Source: Deltaproteobacteria bacterium (GTDB taxonomy: Bacteria; Desulfobacterota_C; Deferrisomatia; Deferrisomatales; JACRMM01). From it: a stretch of 15,216 nt of DNA. A model generated the notes under the pieces. That model saw only the letters and a program-made list of their open reading frames with translations. It did not search any database and was not told the DNA's origin. The translations under genes were made by a program, and so were the position numbers. Shown here piece after piece: positions 1 to 5,940 of the stretch (positions are counted from its first letter, which is position 1; each line of letters opens with the position of its first letter). The DNA is taken from assembly GCA_016218905.1 (NCBI GenBank), contig JACRCS010000141.1:1-15216 (forward strand). The letters are read 5' to 3'.

Positions 1-1
1 C

Positions 2-1276
2 GTCACCGTCTCCAAGCTCGACCGCACCATCTTCGTCATCCACCGATCAGACGAGTTGGGTGCCGATCCTGAAACGGTGCCAGACGAGTACGTGCGGCTA
101 TGCGAGCACAAGAAGACGGAACTGCAGCAGGCGCTACTCTCGCGCGGGATTCCGATCTCGGCCGACCGCGTCTTCTGCATGTCAGCCGACCCGTATCAGC
201 TCGTCGGAGACCGCCGTGACGTGAGTTCGGACCAGTTCGATCGGTTCCGCTCCTGGGATGGCTTCGCCGAGTTCCGCAAGAGCATCCGCGAGATCAACGC
301 TCGCTACGCCGGAGCTGGTGTGGACCGCTCCATGTTGGAGGGCGGCCTTGCTCGGTTGGGAACTCTCGACGAGAACGCATGCAAGCGCCTCGCCGAGATT
401 GAACAGCGCACTGCGGCTCTTGACCGGCTCGGCGTCGTGCTGTCGGAGATCGTCGCCGAAGGCGAGCGGATCGAGGGCGAGCTTCGCGCCCGCGCACGTC
501 GCATGGTGGATGATCACGCCTTCGGCCAACTCGAGCAAGTTGCCGGCGCTGCGAGCGACGCGGAGCGCGAGGCAACAGCGAAGCAGCTAGCAGAGTGGTG
601 GAAGCACCCGGCTTTGGAGGGCGATGCTGAGCGATGGCAGGGCGAGGCCAAGACCGCCATCGACGACTGGTTCCAGCGAAGCGTCGATCTGCTCGAGCGG
701 ACTGTGAACGCTCCGCGCTTCAAGGCTGCCATCGCCGGCGCGAACGACAGCTTCGACCCCTCGACGTTCACAGCCCCGAAGCAAGGCTGGTTCGGGAAGA
801 TCATGAGCCTCGTCGCGCAACCCCTGAAGGGAGCGACGCGCGACGTGGTGTACTGGGTCGGCAAGGCGCTCGGGGCGACCTTCCGTCCCTATGGCGCCGT
901 GAAGCTGGCCCGATTGCTTGGACGAGTCGGTGTGGTGCTCGGGGTCGTCGCCACGATCTTCGACGCTATCAACCTGTACCGAGCGGGGCAGGCGGAGAAG
1001 CGGCGCACGGAGCTTCGACAGAAGCTGCGTGGAATCGTCGAGGAATCCGCCAAACAGGTGCTGGGCTCGCTCACCGATGGGAACGAAGAGGCGGCCGGGC
1101 CGATGACCTACCTGAAGGCGGTCCAAGACCATCTCCGCTCCGCTGCAGAGGACCTCGCGAAGGACCGCTCCGCGTTCGCTGCCGACGCTGCAGCTTTGAG
1201 CTCGCGGCGCAACATTTACGGCGCGAGGATGGCTGCGGCTTGGACGACGCTCGGGATCAAGGAGGCAACGGCATGA
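2..1276 (+). CDS. Dynamin-like GTPase A, C-terminal part (5' end outside window)
   Basis: The reading frame is open to the left edge; a TTG at 56 is internal, because the sequence before it is needed for the GTPase fold. Visible are a G4-like motif (VIHRSDELG, with HRSD in place of N/TKxD) and a G5-like region (FCMSADPYQLVG). A long helical, charged segment follows. Near residues 270-320 (counted from the TTG) there is an amphipathic or hydrophobic stretch (GRVGVVLGVVATIFDAINLY) that could touch a membrane, then a final helical tail. This matches dynamin-like or LeoA-like bacterial GTPases in layout, with the G domain first and a helical stalk carrying a hydrophobic patch later. G1-G3 lie outside the window. 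The stop overlaps the start of GTPase B (ATGA), so the two are very likely translationally coupled. The two are paralogous: residues around G4 and the RSWDG motif align. The cellular role is not known; phage defence or membrane remodelling is a guess. Confidence 0.72.
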   Translation, partial: VTVSKLDRTIFVIHRSDELGADPETVPDEYVRLCEHKKTELQQALLSRGIPISADRVFCMSADPYQLVGDRRDVSSDQFDRFRSWDGFAEFRKSIREINARYAGAGVDRSMLEGGLARLGTLDENACKRLAEIEQRTAALDRLGVVLSEIVAEGERIEGELRARARRMVDDHAFGQLEQVAGAASDAEREATAKQLAEWWKHPALEGDAERWQGEAKTAIDDWFQRSVDLLERTVNAPRFKAAIAGANDSFDPSTFTAPKQGWFGKIMSLVAQPLKGATRDVVYWVGKALGATFRPYGAVKLARLLGRVGVVLGVVATIFDAINLYRAGQAEKRRTELRQKLRGIVEESAKQVLGSLTDGNEEAAGPMTYLKAVQDHLRSAAEDLAKDRSAFAADAAALSSRRNIYGARMAAAWTTLGIKEATA

Positions 1277-2049
1277 AGGGCCGACTTCGTGAGTGGTGCG
1301 ATGATGCATGGGCAGCCGTCCAGGAGACTCCGGGCGGTATCGGCGCCGAACTCCGCGCCCGCTGGGAGGCGCACGCGTCGCGCGACCACGTGGTGGTCAC
1401 GTTCTTCGGCCCTTACGACTCCGGCAAGAGCAGCCTCCTGAAACGTCTCCTCGTCGACGACGGAAAGCCGGTCCCGGACTGGCTGACGGTTAGTGGCCGG
1501 CGCGAGACGTTCGAGCCCAAAGAGGTGTTCGTAGCGGGTCTCGTCGTGCGCGACACACCTGGCATCGCCGGGGGAAACGAACTTCACGACGCCATCGCGA
1601 AGGAGGCGCTGCTGCTCTCCGATGCGATCGCGCTCGTCCTTCCACCGCAGCTCGTCACCTCCGACCGCGAGTCTCTCGTGTCCGTCTTCAGCGGGCGTCG
1701 ATTCGGCTGCGCTGCGCGTTTCGCGTTCCCGGAGCGGGGCCTGCCGATCGCCCTCTCACGGATGGATGAGGCCGGCGCGATGCCGCGCGACGACAGCCAG
1801 GGCTATCGCGATCTGGTGGAACGTAAGCGGAAGGAACTCTCCGATCTCCTACGGAGCGAAGGGGGAGCCGAGGAGGTCGTTGTCCTTCACGCGGTGGCCG
1901 CAGATCCTTTTGGTCTCGTTGGGAACGCGCAGCCGAGTGGTCCTGAGGAGTACGACGCCGATCGGTCGGGGACGGAATCGCAGGCTTCGCCAACTTTCTC
2001 CAAACGCTCACTGCCCGTAAGGACGTGCTCCGGCAGCATGCCGAAGTGA
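1273..2049 (+). pseudogene. Dynamin-like GTPase B, N-terminal G-domain half (ends by frameshift)
   Basis: The start is ATG 1273, overlapping the stop of GTPase A and preceded by a strong ribosome site (AAGGAGG, 7-base spacing). The G domain is clear: P-loop GPYDSGKSS (residues 46-54), a possible G2 threonine near 79, G3 DTPG (94-97), G4-like SRMD (162-165) and a G5 region ending DPFGLVG. The sequence from G4 onward aligns with GTPase A. After about residue 232 the frame runs into unrelated residues and stops at 2049, while the homologous sequence continues in another frame. GTPase A reads RSWDGFAEF here. In B the bases give RS, then WDGIAGF after restoring one base in the GGGG run at 1968-1971. 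So this is one gene of about 583 residues with a single-base deletion, or a sequencing error. The intact form would be a large GTPase paired with GTPase A, possibly as a hetero-oligomer. Confidence 0.75.
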
Positions 2050-3023
2050 GGTTTCTTGGAGCCGAAGTCAGTTCGCTTCGCCGCGCCGTCGAAACCATGG
2101 CTTTCGAGAACGACACGGCGACCGAGGCGGCCTCGAACGAGGCAACCGCCCACCAGCTCGTTCAAGCGCGCCTGCGTGCGTTGCTCGGCGCCGCTCGAGC
2201 CGATCTCGACCGACAGATTGAGGAGGAGGTCTCGGCGGCGAGCCGTCGAGGAGCCGCAGACGTCAAGGAGCTCCGTGACGCGGTCCTCGGGCGACTCCAG
2301 GAAGGGCTCGAGCGATGGGCGAAACAGTACGATGCGGCGCTCGAAACCCTCATGCGCGAAGCCGACCTAGAGCTGCAGGCGCGACGAACTCGCCCCGCGT
2401 GGAAGAAACTCGCTGATGTCCTTGGCGATGCGACACCGGAACCTGCCGCCCCCAACAGCAAGGAAGCTCGGCAGACCGTCGACAAGGTCCAGAAGGTCAC
2501 CAAAACGCTGCACAAGGGCTTTCGCGAGGCGCAACCGGTCGTGATCGGGATGCCGCTCGAGACGGCGCGCCAAGAGCTTCAGAAGCTCCGGCAGGCGGCG
2601 TCGTTCGAGGAGTACGCGAAGCAGGCCAGGAAGGGGACGACGCGTCTGAGGGATGCGGCCCACGCGGCGAAAGCGCGGCGGGCGGTGCTGATTGATGTCG
2701 GCTTCGACGTCGCGCTGCCGGCGATTCTCGAACTCGGCGGGCTGCTCGCCGAGGCCTGGTCCGAGAGCAAGGCCGTGGAGCATTGGGCGAAGCGGCGGGA
2801 GGAGGTTCGCAAGGTCATCGAGGAATCGACGAAGAAGCTCGCAGACCGCGCATGGAGCCTCTGGCGTGAAGAAGGAATGCCGAGCGCGCTGGAGGCGGCG
2901 CTAAACGTCGCGGGGGACAGCACGGCGGCTGCGGCGGCGTCCTTGCGGTCCGAAGGGCAGGCAATCACCAAGACGTTGGACCGGCTGAACGGGGTGCTTG
3001 TGAGCCTCGAAGAAGTATCCTAA
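1971..3023 (+). pseudogene. Dynamin-like GTPase B, C-terminal helical half (after frameshift)
   Basis: This is the continuation of GTPase B in the shifted frame. It begins DGIAGFANFLQTL, which matches the position after RSW in GTPase A. An ATG at 2025 would open this frame, but it has no convincing ribosome site and lies inside the homologous region, so it is not a natural start. The protein is almost entirely helical and charged (many E, K, R, A), with a hydrophobic to amphipathic segment VLIDVGFDVALPAILELGG near its last third. This is followed by KRREEVRKVIEES, which resembles KRRTELRQKLRGIVEES in GTPase A. The shared tail supports tandem duplication of a dynamin-like architecture. No enzymatic motif lies in this half. 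If the frameshift is real, the G domain is separated from its stalk and the protein is probably inactive. Confidence 0.7.
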
Positions 3024-3195
3024 GGGGGCGCGACGAATGCCCACCGCTTCCGCAGGGGGCATCCGTTGCGGAGGCGGTGATCCGTCCCCGGGGCGGACCG
3101 GAGGCACTTTGAGGCCAGGTCCGGGCCGCTCGCCATCTGGTGGTTGTACATATAATTCAAACGACACTCCTCGGCCGCTTGACAGGGGCTTTCCC
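3024..3195. other. Intergenic segment with GC hairpins and a TATAAT box
   Basis: No gene is seen. CCGCTTCCGC at 3044-3053 pairs with GCGGAGGCGG at 3068-3077 (ten pairs, one G-T), with a 14-base loop. A second near-palindrome follows around 3082-3096. Neither is followed by a T run, so they are poor intrinsic terminators but could protect or end the GTPase transcript. A perfect TATAAT at 3151-3156 lies 39 bases before the next start codon, but I see no good -35 box at 16-18 bases upstream, so its promoter role is tentative. Confidence 0.35.
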
Positions 3196-3342
3196 ATGAC
3201 TGAACCGGAACGTCTCCCGGACGACGCCCACATTGAGGGTGCCAAGGCCGCGCTCCAACGGGCCTTCAAAAACGCTCGTGAGCTGGGCCGTCGCCCGCAC
3301 TCGTCCGTGTGGGTCCTTCGCGACGGCCGGAGGTCGCTCTGA
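3196..3342 (+). CDS. Truncated small partner-type protein (48 aa), paralogue of the gene at 4951
   Basis: The start is ATG 3196, preceded by AGGGG at 7 bases. The protein is 48 residues. It is closely similar to the first 45 or so residues of the small protein encoded at 4951-5154: both share LPDDA, EGA-AAL-RAF, ARELGRR and VWVLRDGR. After DGR this copy reads RSL and stops. The downstream bases GGTCGCTCTG match GGTCGATCTG of the other copy one frame over, so a one-base deletion near 3330 has probably cut the gene short. The family is not one I recognise. In the other copy it follows a zeta-like kinase, which suggests a toxin-linked partner or antitoxin. No kinase gene lies next to this copy; its immediate upstream neighbour is GTPase B. 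It converges with the antitoxin gene that ends at 3359. Confidence 0.55.
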   Translation: MTEPERLPDDAHIEGAKAALQRAFKNARELGRRPHSSVWVLRDGRRSL

Positions 3343-3358
3343 TTAGAGTGGCGTCGAA

Positions 3359-3649
3359 CTACCCGGCACGCGTCTCCGCATGCAGCGAAATGCCCAGGGC
3401 GCGGATGACCTTCAGCACCGTATCGTACCGCGGCTTCGCTCCGGGAGAGAGCGCCTTGTAGAGGCTCTCTCTTCCGAGGCCGGTCTCTTTGGCGAGTTGC
3501 GCCATGCCTCGCGCCCGTGCGACATCCTTCACGGCGGCCAGGAACACTTCCGGATTCGGGTCGTCGAGGGCCGCGGTGAGATACTCAGCAACGCTCTCGT
3601 CGTCCGTCAGGTAGTCGGCTGCATCGAACGGCGCGCTCTTGACGGCCAT
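3359..3649 (-). CDS. HTH antitoxin of addiction module (HI1420/HigA-like)
   Basis: The protein has 96 residues, the usual size for this antidote family. The N-terminal part (DAADYLTDDESVAEYLTAAL) is typical of the putative addiction-module antidote family, in which residues DYL and a short acidic helix precede an HTH. The HTH lies around residues 50-75: MAQLAKETGLGRESLYKAL, followed by the usual P-x-Y-xTVLKVIRALG helix. The ATG at 3649 has AGGAG about 6 bases upstream and lies only 3 bases after the toxin stop, so both are made from one message with the toxin first, as is normal for HI1419/HI1420-type pairs. The likely role is to bind and neutralise the toxin and to repress the shared promoter, probably at the palindrome 3962-3977. 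No damage is visible. Confidence 0.85.
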   Translation of the reverse strand: MAVKSAPFDAADYLTDDESVAEYLTAALDDPNPEVFLAAVKDVARARGMAQLAKETGLGRESLYKALSPGAKPRYDTVLKVIRALGISLHAETRAG

Positions 3650-3652
3650 GCG

Positions 3653-3952
3653 TCACTCCTTCCTGAGGTCTCGAGCCATCTCCAGGGCTCGTCTGATGTC
3701 TCTCTTCTGGCTCGACTTGTCGCCTCCGACGAGCAGCCAGTACACAGCCCCTCCGATCCTGGTGTAGTACACTCTGTAGCCAGGGCCGAAGTGAACGCGC
3801 ATCTCCGAGACCCCTTCGCCGACGAGTTCGCAGTCGCCGAAGTTCCCGTGCTGGGCCGAGACGATTCGGTGCACGATCCGAGCTCGGCCTCTCGCGTCCC
3901 TGAGGCCGGAGAGCCAAGCGTCGAATTCGTCGGTTCGGAAGAACGCGAACAT
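3653..3952 (-). CDS. RelE/ParE-superfamily toxin of addiction module (HI1419-like)
   Basis: The protein is 99 residues from ATG 3952. The frame is open further upstream through the tRNA fragment, but that extension is translated tRNA and is not real. Features of the phage-derived Gp49/HI1419-like killer family are visible: an early F-x-x-W-L-x-x-L-xD segment, then GVSEMRVHFGPGYRVYYTR, with the R-x-x-x-GPGYR-x-YY core, then WLLVGGDKSSQKRDIRRAL, with the GGDK-x-x-Q-x-x-DI motif. Such proteins are generally ribosome-dependent mRNA interferases; that activity is inferred from the family. The gene comes first in a two-gene unit with the HTH antitoxin. The -10 box ends 6 bases before the ATG, so the message may be leaderless. 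The module may help keep the neighbouring element in the genome. Confidence 0.85.
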   Translation of the reverse strand: MFAFFRTDEFDAWLSGLRDARGRARIVHRIVSAQHGNFGDCELVGEGVSEMRVHFGPGYRVYYTRIGGAVYWLLVGGDKSSQKRDIRRALEMARDLRKE

Positions 3953-3958
3953 GAACTC

Positions 3959-3986
3959 ATTGTATCCGTTCGGATACGGAAGGCAA
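3959..3986 (-). promoter_or_regulatory. Toxin-antitoxin promoter with palindromic operator
   Basis: Read on the minus strand: -35 TTGCCT (3981-3986), 16-base spacer, -10 TACAAT (3959-3964), then 6 bases to the toxin ATG. A perfect 7-2-7 inverted repeat, GTATCCG-TT-CGGATAC on the plus strand (3962-3977), fills most of the spacer and overlaps the -10. This is where an autorepressing HTH antitoxin would be expected to bind. The promoter hexamers are a sequence match only; the repeat is directly visible. Confidence 0.65.
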
Positions 3987-4128
3987 GGCTCCCCTGCCCA
4001 CGAAGGCGAGCGAACGGGGTGAATACAGCGGAAATAAGCCAAAATCTGAGGGCTGGTGTACCGCGGTTGCGGGTCCAACATGACGGAATGAGAAGAAAGA
4101 GCGCGTCGGGGGGTTAGCGCTTGTGGCG

Positions 4129-4190
4129 AATGGCAGAGCATGCGGCTGTTAACCGCAGGGTTGTAGGTTCGAGTCCTACCGCCGGAGCCA
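4129..4190 (+). tRNA. tRNA-Asn(GTT) 3' fragment, probable attachment-site remnant
   Basis: Seen directly: second half of a D arm (AATGGCA loop, GAGC), anticodon stem TGCGG/CCGCA around loop CTGTTAA (anticodon GTT at 4148-4150), 5-base variable loop, T stem GTAGG/CCTAC around TTCGAGT, acceptor 3' strand CGCCGGA, discriminator G and encoded CCA. The matching 5' acceptor strand TCCGGCG and a pairing D stem are absent: bases 4110-4128 do not fit. So only about the last 60 bases of the tRNA survive. Such 3' fragments are left at the far end of elements that integrate into tRNA genes, with the intact tRNA at the other end. By orientation the insert would lie to the left, with the intact tRNA beyond position 1. 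A decayed tRNA gene without an insert is the alternative. The fragment is not expected to give a functional tRNA. Confidence 0.75.
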
Positions 4191-4200
4191 GATAGACGAA

Positions 4201-4231
4201 GGGGCCTCCCGTTCATCCGGGCGGCCCTTTT
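4201..4231 (+). terminator. Intrinsic terminator after the tRNA fragment
   Basis: GGGGCC, one mismatch, CCCG pairs with CGGG, one mismatch, GGCCCT around a 6-base loop, and is followed by TTTT. It lies 10 bases after the tRNA CCA. This is most simply the ancestral terminator of the tRNA-Asn gene, which supports the view that the right-hand side is original chromosome and the left-hand side is inserted. Confidence 0.7.
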
Positions 4232-4343
4232 GCTTTCCGCGCTCCGCCTCCCGTGCCGCCGCTTCCGAGCGTACCCGCTTGATCTTCGGGCTGGGTATGA
4301 AGTAGGAAGAAGCGGACGTCCAACCTCCTCCGAGAGCAGCCCT

Positions 4344-4433
4344 ATGTCGGAATCCCTGCACAGCATCGGGAGCATCCACGTCGCCCTGGAGTGGAGGGGG
4401 ACTCGCTACTCGCTGGCGGAGGACATTCGATGA
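4344..4433 (+). CDS. Possible 29-residue ORF upstream of zeta-like kinase
   Basis: A short frame from ATG 4344 ends in TGA overlapping the kinase ATG at 4430 (ATGA). This arrangement often marks real coupled genes, and the kinase ribosome site lies inside it. The peptide (MSESLHSIGSIHVALEWRGT...) is not one I recognise, and its own ribosome site is weak (GAGAG). It may be an antitoxin remnant, a leader peptide or chance. The frame extends upstream to 4230, but that would start inside the terminator. Confidence 0.3.
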   Translation: MSESLHSIGSIHVALEWRGTRYSLAEDIR

Positions 4434-4958
4434 CGGCGAAGAGGAAGATCGTCATCATCGCGGGCCCGAACGGCGCCGGGAAGACGACCTTCGCCCGCGA
4501 ATTCCTGCCCAAAGAGGCGGGCTGCCCCGTCTTTGTCAACGCAGACCTCATCGCCGCCGGGCTATCGCCCTTCGATCCTGACGCGGCTGCGTTGCGGGCG
4601 GGCCGGCTTATGTTGGAAGAGATCGCGAGTCACGTCCGCCGCAACGAGAGCTTCGCCTTCGAGACGACGCTCGCCGGGTTGACGTACGCGCGGATGATTG
4701 CGGAGTGGCGCGAGGGAGGCTACAGGGGTCAAGCTGATCTTCCTCCAGCTCCCGAGCGTTGAGATGGCCATCGCGAGAGTGGCCGCACGCGTCGCCCAAG
4801 GTGGCCATGGGGTCCCGGAGGCGGTGATCCGGCGACGGTTCGTCGCCGGAAGACGCAATTTCGACGCGATCTATCGGCCGATCGTCGACTCGTGGCGGCT
4901 GTACGACAACTCAGGCGAGAAGCCGAGGCTTCTCGAGGAGAGCGCGCACCATGGCTGA
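4430..4958 (+). pseudogene. Zeta-toxin-like P-loop kinase, interrupted by a one-base frameshift
   Basis: The ATG at 4430 has GGAGG at 7 bases. The first frame has Walker A GPNGAGKTT (residues 12-20), the VNAD motif near 38-41 and FAFETTLAG near 77-85, all hallmarks of zeta/PezT-type and related AAA kinases. At GGCTACAGGGGTC (GGGG, 4725-4728) the frame departs into nonsense and stops at 4762. Removing one G restores YRVKLIFLQLPS, then RVAARVAQGGHGVP, IRRRF and YDNSG, the family's C-terminal half, ending at 4958. The restored length is about 175 residues, normal for short chromosomal zeta-like proteins. Classic zeta toxins phosphorylate UDP-N-acetylglucosamine; whether this short relative does so is unknown. 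Its end overlaps the small gene at 4951 by 8 bases, so they form an operon. No epsilon-type antitoxin gene is seen. The frameshift may be biological or a homopolymer error. Confidence 0.8.
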
Positions 4959-5154
4959 ACCCGAACATCTCCCAGATGACGCGGATCTGGAAGGCGCCGA
5001 GGCCGCACTCCGACGCGCCTTCGAGAGCGCTCGCGAGCTGGGGCGTCGCACGCACACGCCTGTGTGGGTCCTTCGCGACGGACGCCTGGTCGATCTGACG
5101 GCGGAAGAAGAGCGCCGAGCCGGGTACGTCGATCCCGCGCGCCCGGTCGATTGA
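4951..5154 (+). CDS. Small partner protein of zeta-like kinase (67 aa), unknown family
   Basis: The ATG at 4951 overlaps the end of the kinase gene by 8 bases, with GAGGAG about 10 bases upstream. The protein has 67 residues: an acidic, helical N-terminal part (EPEHLPDDADLEGAEAALRRAF), a basic turn (ARELGRRTHT), then a probable beta-strand VWVLRDGRLVDLT and a short charged tail ending DPARPVD. The VWV-DGRLVDLT section looks like a small beta-hairpin that could dock on a partner. A related, truncated copy is at 3196. The close overlap with a kinase of the zeta class suggests a cognate antitoxin or accessory subunit, but I do not recognise the family and this is inference. About 67 bases with nothing clear follow, apart from a weak hairpin CGACCC/GGGTCG at 5155-5175. 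Confidence 0.65.
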   Translation: MAEPEHLPDDADLEGAEAALRRAFESARELGRRTHTPVWVLRDGRLVDLTAEEERRAGYVDPARPVD

Positions 5155-5221
5155 CGACCCATCCGTTTCGGGTCGAAGCTGCTCCGTCTGAGCCGGTTTT
5201 TGATGGAAACCACGAGGCCCC

Positions 5222-5395
5222 TCAGCCGTAGCCGCGCCTGAGCAGGAACTTGGCGCCGGCCTCGTAGGCCCTCTGCCCGGACACGACCCAGCCGAAGGTA
5301 CGGGACAGTCGATCGACCGTGTTGAAGACAAAGGCGACGGCGAGCGCGTCCTCGATCTGCTCGCGCGAGACGCCGGCCGCCAGCACCGCGCGCAG
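5222..5395 (-). pseudogene. C-terminal fragment of AhpD-like / carboxymuconolactone decarboxylase-family gene
   Basis: Minus-strand translation ending at a TGA (5222-5224) gives LRAVLAAGVSREQIEDAL, then AVAFVFNTVDRLSRTFGW and a tail AYEAGAKFLLRRGYG. This is the typical last helix region of AhpD-like peroxidase-related proteins (the SREQI-DAL-VAF-FN-xxRL pattern). Upstream of L (5393-5395) the similarity ends where an XPB fragment begins on the opposite strand. The catalytic CxxC part is missing, so this is a remnant of about 57 codons. The family assignment comes from recall of the pattern. Confidence 0.55.
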
Positions 5396-5756
5396 AGGGC
5401 CTCGCCGAAGCGCTCGGCGCGCCGCTCGTGACCGGCAAGACGGCCGAGCCCGAGCGCCGGCGTCTCTTCGACGCGTTCAGGCGCGGGGAGGTGAGGCTCC
5501 TCGTCCTCAGCCGCGTCGGCAATTTCGCCCTGGACCTGCCCGACGCCGACCTCCTCATCCAGGTCTCGGGCACGTTCGGCTCCCGACAGGAGGAGGCGCA
5601 GCGGCTTGGTGGGATCCGGCGGCCTATGGCCGACGGCCGCACCGCCCACTTCTACACCCTCGTCTCCCGCCACACGTGCGAGGAGGACTTCGCGCTCAAC
5701 CGGCAGCGTTTCCTGACGGAGCAGGGATACACCACCGGCTCGAGCTGGACTCGTAG
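5396..5756 (+). pseudogene. C-terminal fragment of XPB/Ssl2-type DNA helicase
   Basis: The frame through 5428 reads LAEALGAPLVTGKT, then EPERRRLFDAFRRGEVRLLV, LPDADLLIQVSGTFGSRQEE and AQRLGGIRRP. This matches helicase domain 2 of bacterial XPB (TGKT-x-x-ER-x-x-L-DAFR, motif V DLPDA, motif VI QEEAQRLGR-LRP). Only about the last 110 residues of a protein normally near 550-600 residues are present, and no start codon context exists. In motif VI the first arginine is glycine (codon 5611-5613), a residue needed for ATP hydrolysis in the family. After EQGY (about 5730) the frame runs on to 5931 with unrelated sequence. One frame over, HRLELDS and a stop at 5754-5756 look like the original end, suggesting another one-base indel. 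It is a decayed remnant, not a working helicase. Confidence 0.75.
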
Positions 5757-5940
5757 AGTTGAGGAGCTCTCCGTTTGCCTTTCGGGAAGCCGCAAGCCGG
5801 GACAACCCAGCCGTTTCGCCAACCCCTGCCAGGCTCCCGAGGTCAAGTCGACCGGGAGGGCGACGGCGCACCCCAAGTCCACTCTCTCCCCTGCCACCTC
5901 GCGCCTGTTTGGCCTGTGTCGATTCCCCTGACTGGAGTCC
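5757..5940. other. Gene-free spacer downstream of the TRAP operon
   Basis: No coding pattern is recognised. An imperfect hairpin lies at 5834-5858: CTCCC, a two-base bulge, GGTC pairs with GACC and GGGAG. It is on the 3' side of the minus-strand operon, 83 bases past the dctP stop, but has no T run, so a factor-independent terminator cannot be claimed. Confidence 0.3.

Noticed and set aside
1960..2049. Programmed ribosomal frameshift in GTPase B
   Set aside because: Only a short GGGG run is present, with no slippery heptamer or clear stimulatory structure, and GTPase A needs no shift at the same place. A simple deletion explains it better.
3990..4128. Integrase remnant next to the tRNA fragment
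   Set aside because: I examined both strands for the R-H-R-Y tyrosine recombinase C-terminal pattern and saw none; the segment has no recognisable coding content.
4110..4190. An intact tRNA-Asn gene
   Set aside because: No upstream strand pairs with the acceptor CGCCGGA, and the D stem does not form, so the 5' part is missing.
3653..4375. Toxin gene extended upstream to 4375
   Set aside because: The extension is a translation of the antisense of the tRNA fragment and its terminator; the ATG at 3952 gives the normal family length and N-terminus.
4729..5871. Minus-strand open frame of 380 codons
   Set aside because: It runs across the zeta-like kinase, its partner gene, and the XPB fragment on the opposite strand. 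Its translation is arginine- and serine-rich and has no domain pattern. It is a GC-driven shadow.
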